A stretch of 64,000 nucleotides of DNA from assembly GCA_964247055.1 (NCBI GenBank), contig OZ176054.1, forward strand, positions 2,356,001 through 2,420,000, written 5' to 3'. Under the pieces are notes generated by a model. It was not told the DNA's origin. It searched no databases and was given only the letters and a program-made list of their open reading frames with translations. This DNA is from Paragordius varius (taxonomy: Eukaryota; Nematomorpha). Shown here piece by piece: positions 27,301 to 39,400 of this stretch. Within the stretch, counting starts at the first letter, position 1; each line of letters begins with the position of its first letter. Both the position numbers and the translations under genes were made by a program.

Positions 27301-28425
27301 TGATATTTAAATTAATTTTCCTAATCAAATCTACATAATTGGCAAAAAATTATCAGACAATGTTTAATTGTGTTTAATTTTTTCAGTTATGTTTTAAATC
27401 AAATAAATTATTTATAAGTGCCCATATCTATTTCAAATAAATCTCGCCAGTTTTTTTAAAGTAAAAAATGCTGCCCGCGATGCCATTTGTATTGGCAACC
27501 CCTGGGCTAACCCAAAAAAATATTTGAATACTTAGCTAGCGCTTTAAATAATTATACGTCATCTTAACTCCAATATATAAATCCAAACCTGATTGATAAG
27601 TAGGGTGTAATATATTTGCGCATATATAATTTTGTGAATAATTTTCGCATCTCCTATATTGTAAAAATGTGTCATAATTTCAAAACAATTTAAGTTCTGT
27701 GGTTGATTGTTTGATAATGTTCCAAACCCGTACAAATCGTTACAACTTTCCAATGGTTTTTCAAAAAGCATTGAAATGCATTTTTGGAAATAAATGTCAT
27801 TTGAGTTTATCACAGCGGATTCTATATATTTAAATAAATTATTAATAAAGATGATAATAAAGAATCTATGCGCAAAATAATTGGAAGCTAGTTGGCAATA
27901 AAAATATTTTTTTATATTTTGTTTGAAAATTTAATTTTATCAAAATTAAATGTTATTTAACTAATGTATGTAGGAAAATAGTAAAACTTTGCCTCCATAA
28001 AAATGTTTGGTTGGTAATAGTATGCGTTAGATAATAATCTGGAAAAAATGCTACATCATACAATCGACTGTAAGGATTGTTCAAAGCCTTATAATTTTTA
28101 TGCAAATAATTTGTAATTTTATGAGCAAAAACATTCGATTGTCCATTTAATCTCCGTAAAATAGGAATGTATTTAGAATCAAAATCTATTTTGGACCTAA
28201 TATATTGATCCAATAAAGCTTTGGAAGAACCTTGATATTTACGAAAACCAACTAACTTTCAATAAGTTTCAGGACGAATTGTAGGTCCTTATCCCATAGC
28301 GTGAAATTAATCAAAAAGTAATCAATACTATCGCTTATTACATCTAAAAGTTCCAGTACATTTATAGGTTTGGCTTTAACACCGTTTAAATGACCCAAAA
28401 GTAGAATTAAAAAAACACGCTGCAT
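21150..28425 (-). CDS. C16orf89/UPF0764 (DUF4735)-like secreted or single-pass membrane protein
   Basis: Seven exons on the minus strand join in phase to 624 residues: 28425-28257, 28230-27988, 27821-27589, 24192-24036, 23516-23233, 22834-22483 and 21586-21150. The protein opens with a signal peptide (MQRVFLILLLGHLNGVKA). An N-terminal helical part follows. Next come spaced cysteines and motifs resembling the C16orf89 family: HKIIYAQIYYTLLINQFGCG, WQSELCTNALAFIRK, an acidic DFLDHDLIDDII stretch, ESHGCF, and SLCDLDGKFSKAALGVAM. A transmembrane helix (FIWIIGLFIVLNAIFIAICL) lies near the C-terminus, followed by basic GGGRRK. Intron 1 is only 26 nt (28231-28256). Intron 3 (3.4 kb) carries the hAT transposon and intron 6 a SINE. 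The donor of exon 2 (GTTTTA) is weak. The C-terminus is uncertain: a 26-nt GTATCC...TTTACAG segment at 21334-21359, if spliced, shortens the tail to five residues after GGRRKL. The family's molecular role is unknown to me; SREBP was considered for the membrane part and rejected. Confidence 0.7.
21653..21865 (-). mobile_element. tRNA-derived SINE with perfect target duplication
   Basis: On the minus strand the element starts GGCAAGGCGTGATGG. It has an A-box-like TATAGTAGGTAGG and a canonical B box (GAGTTCGAACCCC), so the head derives from a tRNA and would carry an internal RNA polymerase III promoter. It is flanked by identical 21-bp direct repeats (21632-21652 and 21866-21886, beginning TTTCATGATATC), the mark of LINE-assisted insertion. 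The perfect duplication indicates a recent event. It sits in intron 6 of the DUF4735 gene. Confidence 0.88.
24356..27044 (-). mobile_element. hAT DNA transposon, near full length, decayed
   Basis: The ends are inverted: CAGGGGTGGCCA at 24356 and its complement at 27044. Flanking 8-bp ATATATAT is consistent with a hAT target duplication, although the element landed in a TA microsatellite, so the duplication is not independent proof. The 2.69-kb body holds a transposase relic (24897-26651, minus). Subterminal GTGACCGCGGTCAC palindromes occur near the right end. The ends resemble those of the SPIN/Charlie-like hAT group. It occupies intron 3 of the DUF4735 gene in the same orientation as that gene. 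Confidence 0.9.
24897..26651 (-). pseudogene. hAT transposase (BED finger to dimerisation domain), frameshifted
   Basis: Three open segments in different frames cover a complete hAT transposase in order. The N-terminal segment (26651-26073) has a BED-type zinc finger (CLIC with HYRSLH). The middle segment (26029-25148) has the RNase H-like core with SITTDGAPAM and DVRWLSR. The C-terminal segment (25166-24897) has the hAT dimerisation motif (STYLCESAFSIMNAIKTK). Between the first two, the conserved QLDESTDYVGIAQLCIFIRM stretch is readable in another frame near 26060-26140, so at least one frameshift lies in a poly-A tract near 26140, another near 26020, and a third near 25160. The copy is therefore inactive. 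The proteins resemble the ZBED5/SCAND3-type hAT transposases known from many animals. Confidence 0.9.
27228..27507. mobile_element. hAT-related MITE, degenerate
   Basis: The left part (CAAGGCCCGCTAAAAATTTGG) and the right end (GCCATTTGTATTGGCAACCC then CTGG) match the start and end of the element at 49142-49398, and the interiors align loosely. The right end is also like that of the large element ending at 35343. It sits in intron 3 of the DUF4735 gene, just right of the hAT transposon. Confidence 0.5.
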
Positions 28426-28461
28426 CAATCACATGATTTAACGGTTGTATAAAACAAAACC
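28426..28461. promoter_or_regulatory. 36-bp bidirectional promoter or start-codon interval
   Basis: The DUF4735 ATG (28425, minus) and the SNRNP40 ATG (28462, plus) point away from each other with only 36 bp between them. In-frame stops lie directly upstream of both (TGA and TAA), which fixes these as the first methionines of their exons. The interval contains TGTATAAAAC. Both 5' UTRs must be minimal or overlap the neighbouring coding exon, unless an upstream exon or a trans-spliced leader is involved. Confidence 0.65.
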
Positions 28462-31298
28462 ATGGTGTATGTTGGAAACCCAAACTCAGCGTTAGTTTTA
28501 AGGGTAATTGTTTTATTTTAAATACCTTATAAAGCAAGAACAATGTTCATCAAACAAAACTAAAACAGATCTATCATCTCCAATAATTTTATATACCGGT
28601 CACCAAAGTGAAATCTTTTGTTTGAAGTTTTCGCCAGACGGTTCATTTTTTGCGTCTGCCGGTTTCGATCGTCAAATACGTAGAAATTTTTATGTTATAT
28701 ATAGTTTTATGGAATACATTTGATCAACACAATAATTTTGCTGTTTTAATGGGGCATTTGGGAGCCATACTTGATCTCAATTTCGATTCAGAAGGGTATG
28801 TCAATATATATTTTAATTGTAAAATTAGTTTATGAATTAATTTGGTATTTATACCTAACACGTTTTAAAGATGTAAACTAGCAGTACTAAGCACTTTCAA
28901 TTATTTTCGATTTAAATTTTAGGGGTAAGCAAGCATCTTATTTTAATTCAAAATTTTGTATATTATTTGAAAATATCGTTTTTCATTTCCGTTTATTAGA
29001 GATTTGGTGACATCATCAAGTGACAAATTCATATGTCTTTGGGACATGGGAACTGGGGCGCGACTTCGAAAATTTCGTGGTCATACCTCATACGTTAATT
29101 CTTGCGCTTGTAATCGGCGTGGACCTAGAACCATATGTTCTGGTAGCGATGATAGCTCTGTCAAGGTTTTTTTTTTATTTTTTATTTCAAACATTTTCCT
29201 TAAATAAACTGTATTATATCTTTATTTTAACTTACTTAATTATTTTGCAAAATTTACAGTTAGCATACATCGCATTATGATACCATTTCAAAAATTTATT
29301 TTTACCAATTTACCCCCTTAATGGCATTTAGATTTGGGATGCTCGTAACAAGAATGAAGCTAAAAGTTTTGATTCAGCCTATCCTGTTTGCGCTGTAGAA
29401 TATAGCGATACTGCTGAATACGTTTTTTCGGGCGGTATTGATAACATTATAAAGGTTTGGGATGTGAGGAAGGGTGCCGTTATTTTTGCTTTAGCTGGTC
29501 ATACGGACACTATAACAGGTCTTAGACTCAGTCCTGATGGAAATTTCCTACTCAGCAATTCCATGGATAATACAGGTAGGTAATTTGTGATATAATTTGT
29601 TTTATGTGCAAATATTTTGTTTGATTTAGTTTATAGAAACATTGAATGTGGGAAATATATTGTTTTTTTAATCATCATAAACCTGTTTAAAATTTTATGT
29701 TAAAAATTAAAATATTTTATAATACTTATTCTTTTTTGCATAAAATCCTATAAAATGTTGATTACATAATTTATATTTGATTTTTAGTTTTGAGGCTTGA
29801 TAGTGCACTCAACCTAAACCATTGTATTTCAAAAGCTAACATATATTTTGAAAGGTTAAAAGTGCACGAATATCAGTTTTATAGGAGCTGTATGTTCAAT
29901 TTAAGTTTTTACTAGGTAAGTCTGGCTTTTATTTTAAATACTACTTAAATTGTTGTTTAATTTCAAAAGATACATGATACTATTCTTAAAAAAAACCATT
30001 TATGAATATTTCTATTTTTACAGTACGTATGTGGGATGTTAGACCATATGCCCCCCGTGAACGGTGTTATAGGATCTTTTTTGGTGCGCAAGCCAATTAT
30101 GAACAGGTAAGTTTGGATTTTAACAATTTTTATTTTTTAATTAATAAAAAATTGAATTTGTAATTTTAATTGCATGATTTTCATTTGTTAAATATATTTT
30201 CTAAGATTAATTTAGTTTTAAGTAATGTTACATATTTAAGATATAATTAAACCAGGAAAACTAATATAAATTTTTAATCAAAGCTATTTTGTTTTAATAC
30301 TATAAATGCCTTTTTAAAATTTTTTCTAGTATGTTAAATATTTAACCAAAAAGCATTATAATTTTTATATACACTATGGATAAAAATATATCGCTAAATT
30401 GCCGGTTGGCATTTACAGGAAAGATTAATAATATGTTAAAGTTGGTTTATAAAATGTTTTGTTTTCACTTTTCTTGCTATTAAACACCAAAATAACTCTC
30501 TTTACTGTAACTGTTATATGGCAACTTTCAATAAAACTAGAAAAATGTATGATACAAATATTTTTGTAATTCTAAAGAATTTTATTGATTGAGAATTTTT
30601 CAAAATATTTTGCTGTAAATTTGTGTTTGCCAGAATTTATTGAGGTGTTCATGGTCGCCCATTTTACGGGCGGGACAAAAACAACGAATATCGGCAGGAT
30701 CTGCAGATCGATTCGTATATGTTTGGGATGTTCCATCCGGTAAAATTATGTATAAATTACCTGGCCACACGGGCTCAGTAAATGAAACAGCCTTCCATCC
30801 TACTCAGGATATCAGTAAGTTTTAAAATTTTGTTTGTAAAAAAAATTTGTTTGAAAAAAAAATAGTATAAATAGTGTTTGGTTTAAAATAACGGGAGAAA
30901 TTTTTAATCTATGCTTAACATGTTGAGAAATATGGAATAATGGTATAATTTCTATGTTTATTAATAAAATATTATTTTGGTTTATGATTGGTACATATAG
31001 CTTTTACGACATTAAATTCAAAATCAAGTTTTTGAAAAATGAAGCAAGTATATATTCCTTGACATCGATTAATTGGTTATCCTTATGAATAGGCGGTCGA
31101 TTTGACCAGTCAAAAACAAATCATACTTTTAACATTAATTTTTGTACATATATTTTATATTAAAAAATTTATAAAATTAAAAAGATAATTATTTGATTAT
31201 TACGTGTGTATAAAACCAAATTTACTTATTATTTATGTATTCTATAATTAGTTGGATCCTGTTCAAGTGATAAGAAGATATTTTTGGGCGAAATATAA
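28462..31298 (+). CDS. SNRNP40: U5 snRNP 40-kDa WD40 protein (SNRNP40)
   Basis: Eight exons join in phase to 332 residues: 28462-28503, 28535-28679, 28705-28795, 29000-29165, 29332-29575, 30024-30106, 30634-30814 and 31252-31298. Seven WD40 repeats run through the protein with textbook SNRNP40 motifs: YTGHQSEIFCLKFSPDG, SAGFDRQILLWN, GHTSYVNSCACNRRGP, SGGIDNIIKVWDVRK, VRMWDVRPYAPRERC, SAGSADRFVYVWD and a short C-terminus SSDKKIFLGEI. The family is a core part of the U5 snRNP and the U4/U6.U5 tri-snRNP, acting in pre-mRNA splicing in the nucleus. Introns 1 and 2 are just 31 and 25 nt; the remaining five are 166-527 nt. Intron 1 ends AAAG, an unusual acceptor, so the 14-codon first exon is the least certain part. 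The length is close to the human protein minus its low-complexity N-terminus. Confidence 0.97.
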
Positions 31299-31347
31299 AA
31301 TTTATTCTTTTGTTCAAATACCATTTCATGTGATATATTATATTGTA

Positions 31348-31353
31348 AATAAA
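31348..31353 (+). terminator. Poly(A) signal of SNRNP40
   Basis: AATAAA lies 50 bp after the SNRNP40 stop codon. Confidence 0.55.
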
Positions 31354-32293
31354 TTTATTTTATGTTATAAATTGGCATATTATCGTAACACAAATTACTT
31401 TGAACCAAATTTTTTAATATCAAATATTTCATTTAGCAATCGGAATGTTTTTAGATTTAAATTTTATTCTTAGGTATTGGATGTCCCAATTTAATCCGAT
31501 TTTTTATATAGAAAAGCGGCACACACTTCATAACTTATTCTTTTGTATATATGCTAAAAAACTACTAAAACACAGATATTTAAAAACATTGAAGGCCTAC
31601 AAATCTCTTTTTTATAAGAGATTAAATTCCCAAATGTTTTTACAATTGGTAATCATATATAAACAATACACTAGAACTAGACCCATAAAAATTACTCATA
31701 TCTTAGCTCGATAATAATTAAGATAAATTGATTATTTCTTTTGGGGACACCATTTCTGCATAAGGACACCTATAAGAAAAGGTAAACATAGTATGCGAAT
31801 AGGTTAGGGAAGAAATTAATGTTAGAAAGTAAACACACTTCAACGAAAAACGAACAATAAAATATACACGAAGCTTGGCAAATGACGACCCCCCCCCGCT
31901 TTGTTGATGAAGTAATTCTTTAACCCCCATTCTATTTCCGATTTAAGCATTGGAAGTTAAGCTGAAATTTAGTGTTTCTCCATATATTGTTTGCATTCCG
32001 AATACTAGGTCACAATTGTAAAACGCTGCACTATACTATGGTAAAATAAATTGCCAATTCTCAGTCTTAGCTAAATAGCATTATTTAACAAGATTTCTCA
32101 TACGATAAAACAAAAAAATTTAATATTTATTCATCTAAAACTTAAAATATTATAATAAAATCAAAGTATCATTAATTGTTATTTGTTAAGCCTTATAGGC
32201 AGTCCATGCTACAGTTTTACCAAAATTAGAGGACGAATATCAATAGCCAAAACAATATCGCGAATGAAAAAAAAGAAAAACAAATATCTAAAC

Positions 32294-35200
32294 CAGGGGT
32301 GTCCAACAGGTGGTTCTAGAGACAATTGTGGCTCTTGAAAAATTTTGAGTGACGCTTTAAAAAATTTGAAAAAAATTTTTTTGCAAGAAAGTCTAATTTT
32401 TGAGTGGCGATGTAATTTTTTTTAAAAAGTATACTAAATTGATTTGCATATTTTTTTTATTTTTTATTACTTTTCATCATTCATTTAATCATTTATTTCC
32501 TTTAAAATCTGAATATCTTTAGAAAACTTGCAACTGGTAAACTTTTTTTGGTAATTTCTTTTAAAATATTTGGAATTAATAAACCTCGGTAGCCCATAAA
32601 TATATTTCTTATTCGTTAATATAAAAAATTACATGCTAAACAAAGTTAGCAGGAATTTAAATGGGGTAAATTTAAGTTGTCTTCTGTGAAAAAATTTATA
32701 AATTTCTCAAAGAGAATTCATTCTGATAATTCAAAATTTGTGCTTTCATCAATAACAAATATATTTAAAAAAAATAAGTGTAATTTGTCCATGCATTTTA
32801 TCAATTTTTTGTTTTTGCATATATTAGTACAATTTAACAACAAATTTAGTAATATTATAATACTTTACTAATTGTTATTTATATGAGAGTTAACCCATCT
32901 ATAAATGTTTATATAATACTACCGATAATTATTAATAATTTGCAATAAATAGAGGTAATGAAGATAAAAATAATAATCAAAAACATATTTAATAAAAAGA
33001 ATTCTTTTTTTGTTCTTTTACGGGTTTTTGCATAGGTTCAAATATTGTTTACTTGAAATTGACCATATTTAAACTGCCCTGTATTAAAGTTAATATTCAA
33101 CTAATGGATTTGTTTTAAGATTTTTTCGTTTTACGAAATCGTGGTTAAAAGATTTATTTTGAAATTGTGTTCTACAGCTGGGATCAAGGGATATAAAAAC
33201 AAATCATTAGTAGGCTTTCTTTTAACGAAAAAAAATGATATTATACAAATTCGCCAGAAATATGCTTAACTGACTCGTATGGTTTTTAAAGTTTTTTGAA
33301 AATTAGCCCCAAAACAACGCCATTTTTCTATGGCGTCTCAGTTTTAAACCGGTAGACCCCTACCCATAGTCCTATAAGTGAGTAAAATTATTTGCCTTTA
33401 TAGGGCAAAAATTTGGATGGGTTATTCGAAAAATACCTCCACACTAAATATTTGGCGTATTTTTAGGGCATAAAGGCCCCAAATTAACGAAAAAAAACGC
33501 CTGACCTTTTTTACCTAGTTACGGGTAATATTTCAAGCTTTTAATGAGCTCATATGGCTTCATAAATTTTCAGTAAATTAGCCCTAAAACAACAAATTTT
33601 TTATATAGTGGCGCAGTTTTGGGAGCGTAGCTCCTAACCCAGGGGCAGGTATAAAAAAAGCGTTCGGGAAAATTTCTTCCTTTACATGGAGAATATCTGG
33701 AATTATCTTGGATGTTCCTATTAGACTCATAAAGGAATGCTATATCAATATGGTGACGCAGTTTGACGCGGGTAGCCCTCTAACCAGGGGGCGAAACAAA
33801 AAAACGCTTAATTAAATCTTTGATTCGGGTAATTGGAATTATGATTGATTCCATATGCTCTCGTGGGATTTTCGACAAATTGCCTTAAAACCAAAAAGTC
33901 ATTTATGGTGGCGCATTTTCAGGGCAAGGGTCTCATTAAGGGGTAATTTAATAAAACCGCTCTACTGAAATTTTTGCCTTTTTACGGGTAATATTTCAAG
34001 CCTTTATTAAAATCATATGGCCTGTCCAAAATTTGCCTCCAAAGTCACGCTGTATCGATATGGTGGCGCAGTTGTTGGCGGATAGCCCCCTATCCAGAGG
34101 CCAATATAAAAAGGACGTTTGATAAAAATTTTTGCCTTTATAGGGGAATACCTGGAGTCATCATCCAATCCTTATCTTAAAAGTTTTTGGAATGGCTTCA
34201 AAACTAAATAATAGTTGAATGATAGCGCATTTTTTAGGGCGTAAAGGGCCTAAATAACGGCTAATTTAAAAACCGCTCGGCTTACATTTTTGCTTTTTCA
34301 CGGGTAATATTTCAGGCCCTTATTAAACTTATATGGACTGATAAGTTTTCTGAAAATCAACTCCTAAACAACGCAATTTCGATATGGTGGCGCGGTTTTA
34401 AGCGGGTAGCTCCCTACCCAGAAGCTGATACAAAAAAGCGCTTAATTAATTTTTTTGCCTTTTTATGGAGAACACCTGGAGTCATGATTCCATATACTCT
34501 CATTAGTCTTTGGAAAAATTGGCTCAAAACTGAAAAATCATTCCATGGTGGCGCATTTTTCAGGATGTGAAGGGCCAAATTAACGGCTAATTTAAAAAAA
34601 CCGCATGACCTAAATTTTTGCCTTGTTACGGGTAATATTTTAATCAGCTGTTCTCATATGGCCTGATAGGCTTACTGAAATAAGCCCCAAAGGCACGCTA
34701 TTTCGATATGACGGGTCAGTTTTTAGCGGGGATCTCATTACCCAGCAGCTATCATCAAAGAAACGCTTGACCATAATTTTTGTCTTTTAACAGGGAATAC
34801 CTGGAATCCTTATTAAATTTTTACGGGTTCATACCCTGGGCAAAAAATAGATTCAAAAAATTATTTTTGTTGACTTAGTTTTTTGGAAAAAAATGGCATT
34901 TTACGGGGGGAGCGGGTAAAAAGAGGGCCTAAATTGAAAAATCGAGCCGACTATGTTAGGCGCAATCGAAAATGAGTAAATCATCTTTGAAATTGAAGGT
35001 TCCAACAGGTTTTCGGAAAAGCTGTCTCAAAGACACGATTTTTGTGGACTCCTGTTTTCAAAAAAAACCGTTTTTTACACTGGGTGGGCCCGAACTGGAG
35101 GCCTAATTTAAAAAAAGGACGAAGCTATTGTCGGGGCATTCATTATTGATTAATTTTTTCGACATTTGGATTTGAAAAGGTCTACCGTTTTTCCGGAAAC

Positions 35201-35343
35201 AGATCACAAAGCCAGCATTTTCCATTTTTATAAATATATAGATTATTTGATACTTATGTCTTAATGTATAAATTCAAATGTGGCTCTTCGTGTTTTGAGG
35301 TCAAAAATATAGCTCTTTAAGCCATTTGTGTTGGACACTCCTG
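32294..35343. mobile_element. Large non-autonomous hAT-like element filled with tandem repeats
   Basis: The termini are CAGGGGTGTCCAACA on the left and the inverse of CAGGAGTGTCCAACA on the right (14 of 15 positions match). They are flanked by 8-bp repeats matching at 6 of 8 positions (ATCTAAAC / ATCTCTAC). The 3.05-kb body has no transposase. From about 33240 to 35230 it consists of tandem units (separate entry). The same unit array recurs at the right end of the window. The size and internal array are unusual for a hAT-derived element. Confidence 0.7.
33240..35230. repeat. Tandem array of about 320-450-bp units, each of two alternating half-units
   Basis: The phrase ACGGGTAATATTTCA recurs near 33520, 33970, 34300 and (as GGGTAATATTTTA) 34630. 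Between copies the phrases ATGGTGGCGCAGTTTT, GCGGGTAGC..CTACCCAG, and ATGGTGGCGCATTTTT..GGGC..AAGGGCC alternate in fixed order. A unit thus consists of two similar halves of about 165 bp, one with GCGCAG, one with GCGCATTT. Copies are strongly diverged. No open frame spans a unit. Confidence 0.8.
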
Positions 35344-36456
35344 ATCTCTACCATTACTGAATATGCTTGATTGATGCCATACTTTCCCAATCTGGACTTG
35401 TGGCTGCGAAAAGGGCACAAAAAATACAATGATAAATTTTTTAGCTGTATAATAGTTTTGAGCATTGAAGAAAACCAACGAATTCGGTCTCAGTAATATG
35501 AAACCGCCCTGGAACAATATTTAAATGAGAGCCATCCAATTCGGTCACGTTATACGCAGGAACTTGCAAAAAATTGGTAGTCTGTTGCAGAAGGGTAGGT
35601 CACAGACACACGCTGGTGTTATAATATCGTAAAGTTCACAAATTCACACAAATGTCTGAAAATACAAAGTATGGATGAATATTACAATGAAATTGCTCAA
35701 GGACGATCATAAACACATTATAATCGTCATGAACCAATATTTATAAATACAACAATTAGGCCATGCAAAAGAAAGGCCAAGTCAAAGAACATCAGGTCAG
35801 GCATTTTGTCGTATGAGCCCACTCAAAGAACTCAAGTAAATGGCCCATAATTTCCTGGCTTAGAATTTTTAGATAATACGATTTTTGTGGCTTAAATTTT
35901 AAGACGGAAAATATTTGACAAAAATATGGAGCAACATAACTTATTATTGGCAAAAAAATATTTGAACGAGTGATAATTGACAAAAATTATAACAAAAATA
36001 ATGATAATCACGTGTAGGTGGGGTGTTTAGGAACTCCTTGACAACAGCAATTAAATTATCTTCATAAAATGAGACAAAAAATATATATCAAGTATAAATC
36101 TAGGTATAATAAAATAAAATTATTATGTAAAAATCAGTATGCTAATTGCTGGCCACTTTACATTTTTGTTGGCCGATTGGCAATACAGTAGCGTGTGTTA
36201 TTAAATAAAATTTGTCCATAATCAAATAAACAAATTAATGTTGTGAGATGGGAAAAACTTGTTTTTTACCACTTTGTAATTTTTACCCATATACTACTGT
36301 GCTACCAATCGGCCAAATATAATGTGAATTGGCTCATGTAAATGTACATACCGTAAATGGGTATGTAAAATCCAATGAATATAATAGATTTGTCTATTTA
36401 TTTTTTATATACATACATAGGCTTTCTACGTAAAATAATGTATTCGCAAAAAAGGT

Positions 36457-39400
36457 TTATCTTCTAAAACCGCCACTTCCACGGCCCCCACGAAATCCGC
36501 CACCTCGTCCGCCTCTGAATCCCCCACCCCCTCGGCCTCTCCCTCCTCCTCGAAATGCGCCACCTCGGCCACCCCGTCCCCGGGCGCCACCACCACCTCC
36601 ACCGCGTTTTTCCCCTTTAACAGCTGGTTTGGGCAAAAATCGTTCGAGCGGTAACAATTTGTTTGGATCAATGTACAACTATGAAATATTTACACACACA
36701 CATATATATATATATATATCATCGGGCATTAAAAATCACTCTTAAACATTACAAATTACCCTGAAGGTTTCAAATTAACCCTAAAAATTATTTGTGTTTT
36801 TAATATAAAAAATAAATTTTTTGATATTATTAAAAAATATAAATTGACTAAATGCAGAAAAAAATGATAAACTATGCCATTAAAATTTTTATGTCAATAA
36901 TGAGTAACCAAAAACACATATTTATTATTAGGATAAATTTGAATTTAAATATAATTTTGAACTGTTCAAGAATCAATTTTAATTTTATAAATAATGAATC
37001 GTGTTATAATTAGGGTATTCAATACAGAATATCAAACACACGGCCCTTCGAAATATCAAGGTTCGAATTTTCGCGAGAAATTAAAAATATCAAATATATA
37101 CAACACCACATATAACATGAAATATAAGCAAAAGTCTTATAAATTATTAATTCATCATTTTTGACTTAAAATATTATTTCTTGATCAAAAAGATAAAATT
37201 ATACCATTTCCCAGTCTAAATAAACGTTTTCCCAGTCAATCGAAACATTTTCCCAGTCAATTGAAACGTATTCCCAATCAATCGAAACGTTTTCCCAGTC
37301 AATCGAAACGTATTCCCAATCAATCGAAATTCCCAGTCAATAAAAACATTTTCCCAATCAATAAAAACGTTTTCCCAGTCTATAAAAACGGTTTTATTTT
37401 TGATGATAAATATCAAAACAAGAATATAAACACAACTTTTAACCATTATCAGCCTAATATTAGGATATTATTTTGCATAAAAACACAGTTATTGAATGAA
37501 AATTTTTCCTATTTTATTCCAGTGTATAATCATTAATGACTTATTCTTTAAAGGTTATATTTTTGCATTTGAGATGTTTTTAAGATAATATTTTTTATTT
37601 TATCGATGGTTCGCAGTAATATTTGCAGAACGCTTTACAACTGTTTTTAAATATGTTAAGTTTATCGTTAAAAATACTGTCGGAAAAAACATCTAAACAA
37701 AAAATATTTTTTTGATAAATGTTTTTGATTTAAATTTAATAAAATAGGATATTTGATTAAAACAAGGGTGTCCAACTAAATGCTTCTCGGGCCGCTTTAA
37801 CTCAAATACACCGTTCAGGATTCGAAAATACGGGCATTCACATAAATTTTCGATTTGACATATTAAAATACAATCACATTATAATAATTTTTTTAATTCG
37901 CTACCAATTTAATAGGCTCAATCAGAATAATTGCGTAAGAATTATGAATATTGCTAAGATTTTCGGACCATATTTTTGCATATAAATTTCCTAATTTTTC
38001 GCGGGCCGCATAAAGATACTCGGAAGGCCCCCTTAGGCCCCCGATGAACCAAATGATAAATATTATATTAGGGTAAAATTTATGTTTAAAATCCAATTTG
38101 AAGTGTTAAATGATCTTTGAGAGAAAAATGGTATATTTTTATAAATTTTATTATTTCATTCGTAAATATAGATTTTAGTTAGCCGCACATATTAGCGAAC
38201 CATCGATTAAATAAAAAATATTATCTTAAAAACATCTTAAATTCCAAAAATATAACCTTTAAAGAATAAGTCATTAATGATTGTGCACTGGAATAAACTT
38301 GGAAAATTTGTCCTTCAATAATTGTGTTTATATTAAAATAATATCCAATATTACGCTGATAATGATTAAAAGTTATTTTTATATTCCTGTTTTGATATTT
38401 TATCATCAAAAATAAAACCGTTTTTATTGACTGGGAAAACGTTTTTATTGATTGGGAAAATCTTTCGATTGATTGGGAATACGTTTCGATTGACTGGGAA
38501 AACGTTTCGATTGACTGGGAAAACGTTTCGATTGACTGGGAAAACGTTTCGATTGACTGGGAAAACGTTTCGATTGATTGGGAAAATGTTTCGATTGACT
38601 GGGAAAACGTTTATTTAGACTGGGAAATGGTATATTATTTAATATTATACTAAATAAACCCCATTTTTGGTAATTAAGGCCAGCTAAATATGTAGATACC
38701 GTTAATTAACCTTAAATTAAAAATTTCTCAGGGTTCTTTGAGTTAAATCATTTGAGCCTGTTTTATAATCTCTTCAAAACTTTTTAAAACGAACCACCTT
38801 TTTTATCTGATCTTTAAAAATGTAAGCAAAGCTATAATAGATCTTTTTAGTATTTAACGTAATAACCGAAAAATTAAAATGATTAGTCTATATTGACCCT
38901 TTACAGTCTCTTATCTATCAAAATATTTATTAATGCCCATAAGCCATTTGATTTAGACAACCCTCTTTTAATATATCAAAATTACGAAGGCAAATAAGTA
39001 CATTGGTGCAAATGAGATAATTAGTCTAAAGAATTTTAAATTTTTATAAGTTACGCCTAATGGTTCATAATTTATTCGTAAATCTAAACAATCATACAAT
39101 TTTTAGGCTAAAATTTAAATCATTTATAGCACAATTGCCAAAATAAAGCGTATTTTTACAGAATAAGGGCCTGCTTACAGGAATCATTTTAAAAAATGAC
39201 TCAATCATAATCGGCTCCTTGATAAAGACAAAGCAAACGGCCATAATTACTAAAGCGGGGTTAAAATTTTATGCAGAAACGAATTTTAAAAGTGTAGTTC
39301 TTAACAGGATCTATACAATGAGCTTTTTCGCCCTTAGAAAATACCTAGGTTGATTAATAAATTCACTAGTCTCATACGTTTTCATATGGCTTCAAAACAA

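Larger units (their letters stand above)
31354..36456. other. Intergenic region between SNRNP40 and GAR1
   Basis: No gene is supported. Most is taken up by the hAT-like repeat element at 32294-35343. The flanks (31354-32293 and 35344-36456) are AT-rich. At 36167-36318 an inverted pair (TTGGCCGATTGG and CCAATCGGCCAA, with about 30-bp matching arms around CAGTAGC / CTACTGTG) suggests a small foldback MITE just 3' of GAR1. Confidence 0.6.

Noticed and set aside
31252-31714. Two overlapping open frames after SNRNP40
   Set aside because: The first 47 bp are the last SNRNP40 exon in another frame; the rest has no coding character.
36426-36671. Glu/Val-rich open frame overlapping the GAR1 tail
   Set aside because: Shadow frame of the RGG-encoding exon of GAR1.
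37216-37446. Repetitive open frames ([12 protein letters not shown] and similar) at 37216-37446 and 38427-38618
   Set aside because: They are translations of the 21-bp subterminal repeats, whose length is a multiple of three; not genes.
37893-38096. 67-codon open frame (minus) near the centre of the foldback element
   Set aside because: It lies in the loop of the 37202-38632 element beside a hAT-like start and has GC-rich repeat features (GGGCCGC); a repeat-derived chance frame.
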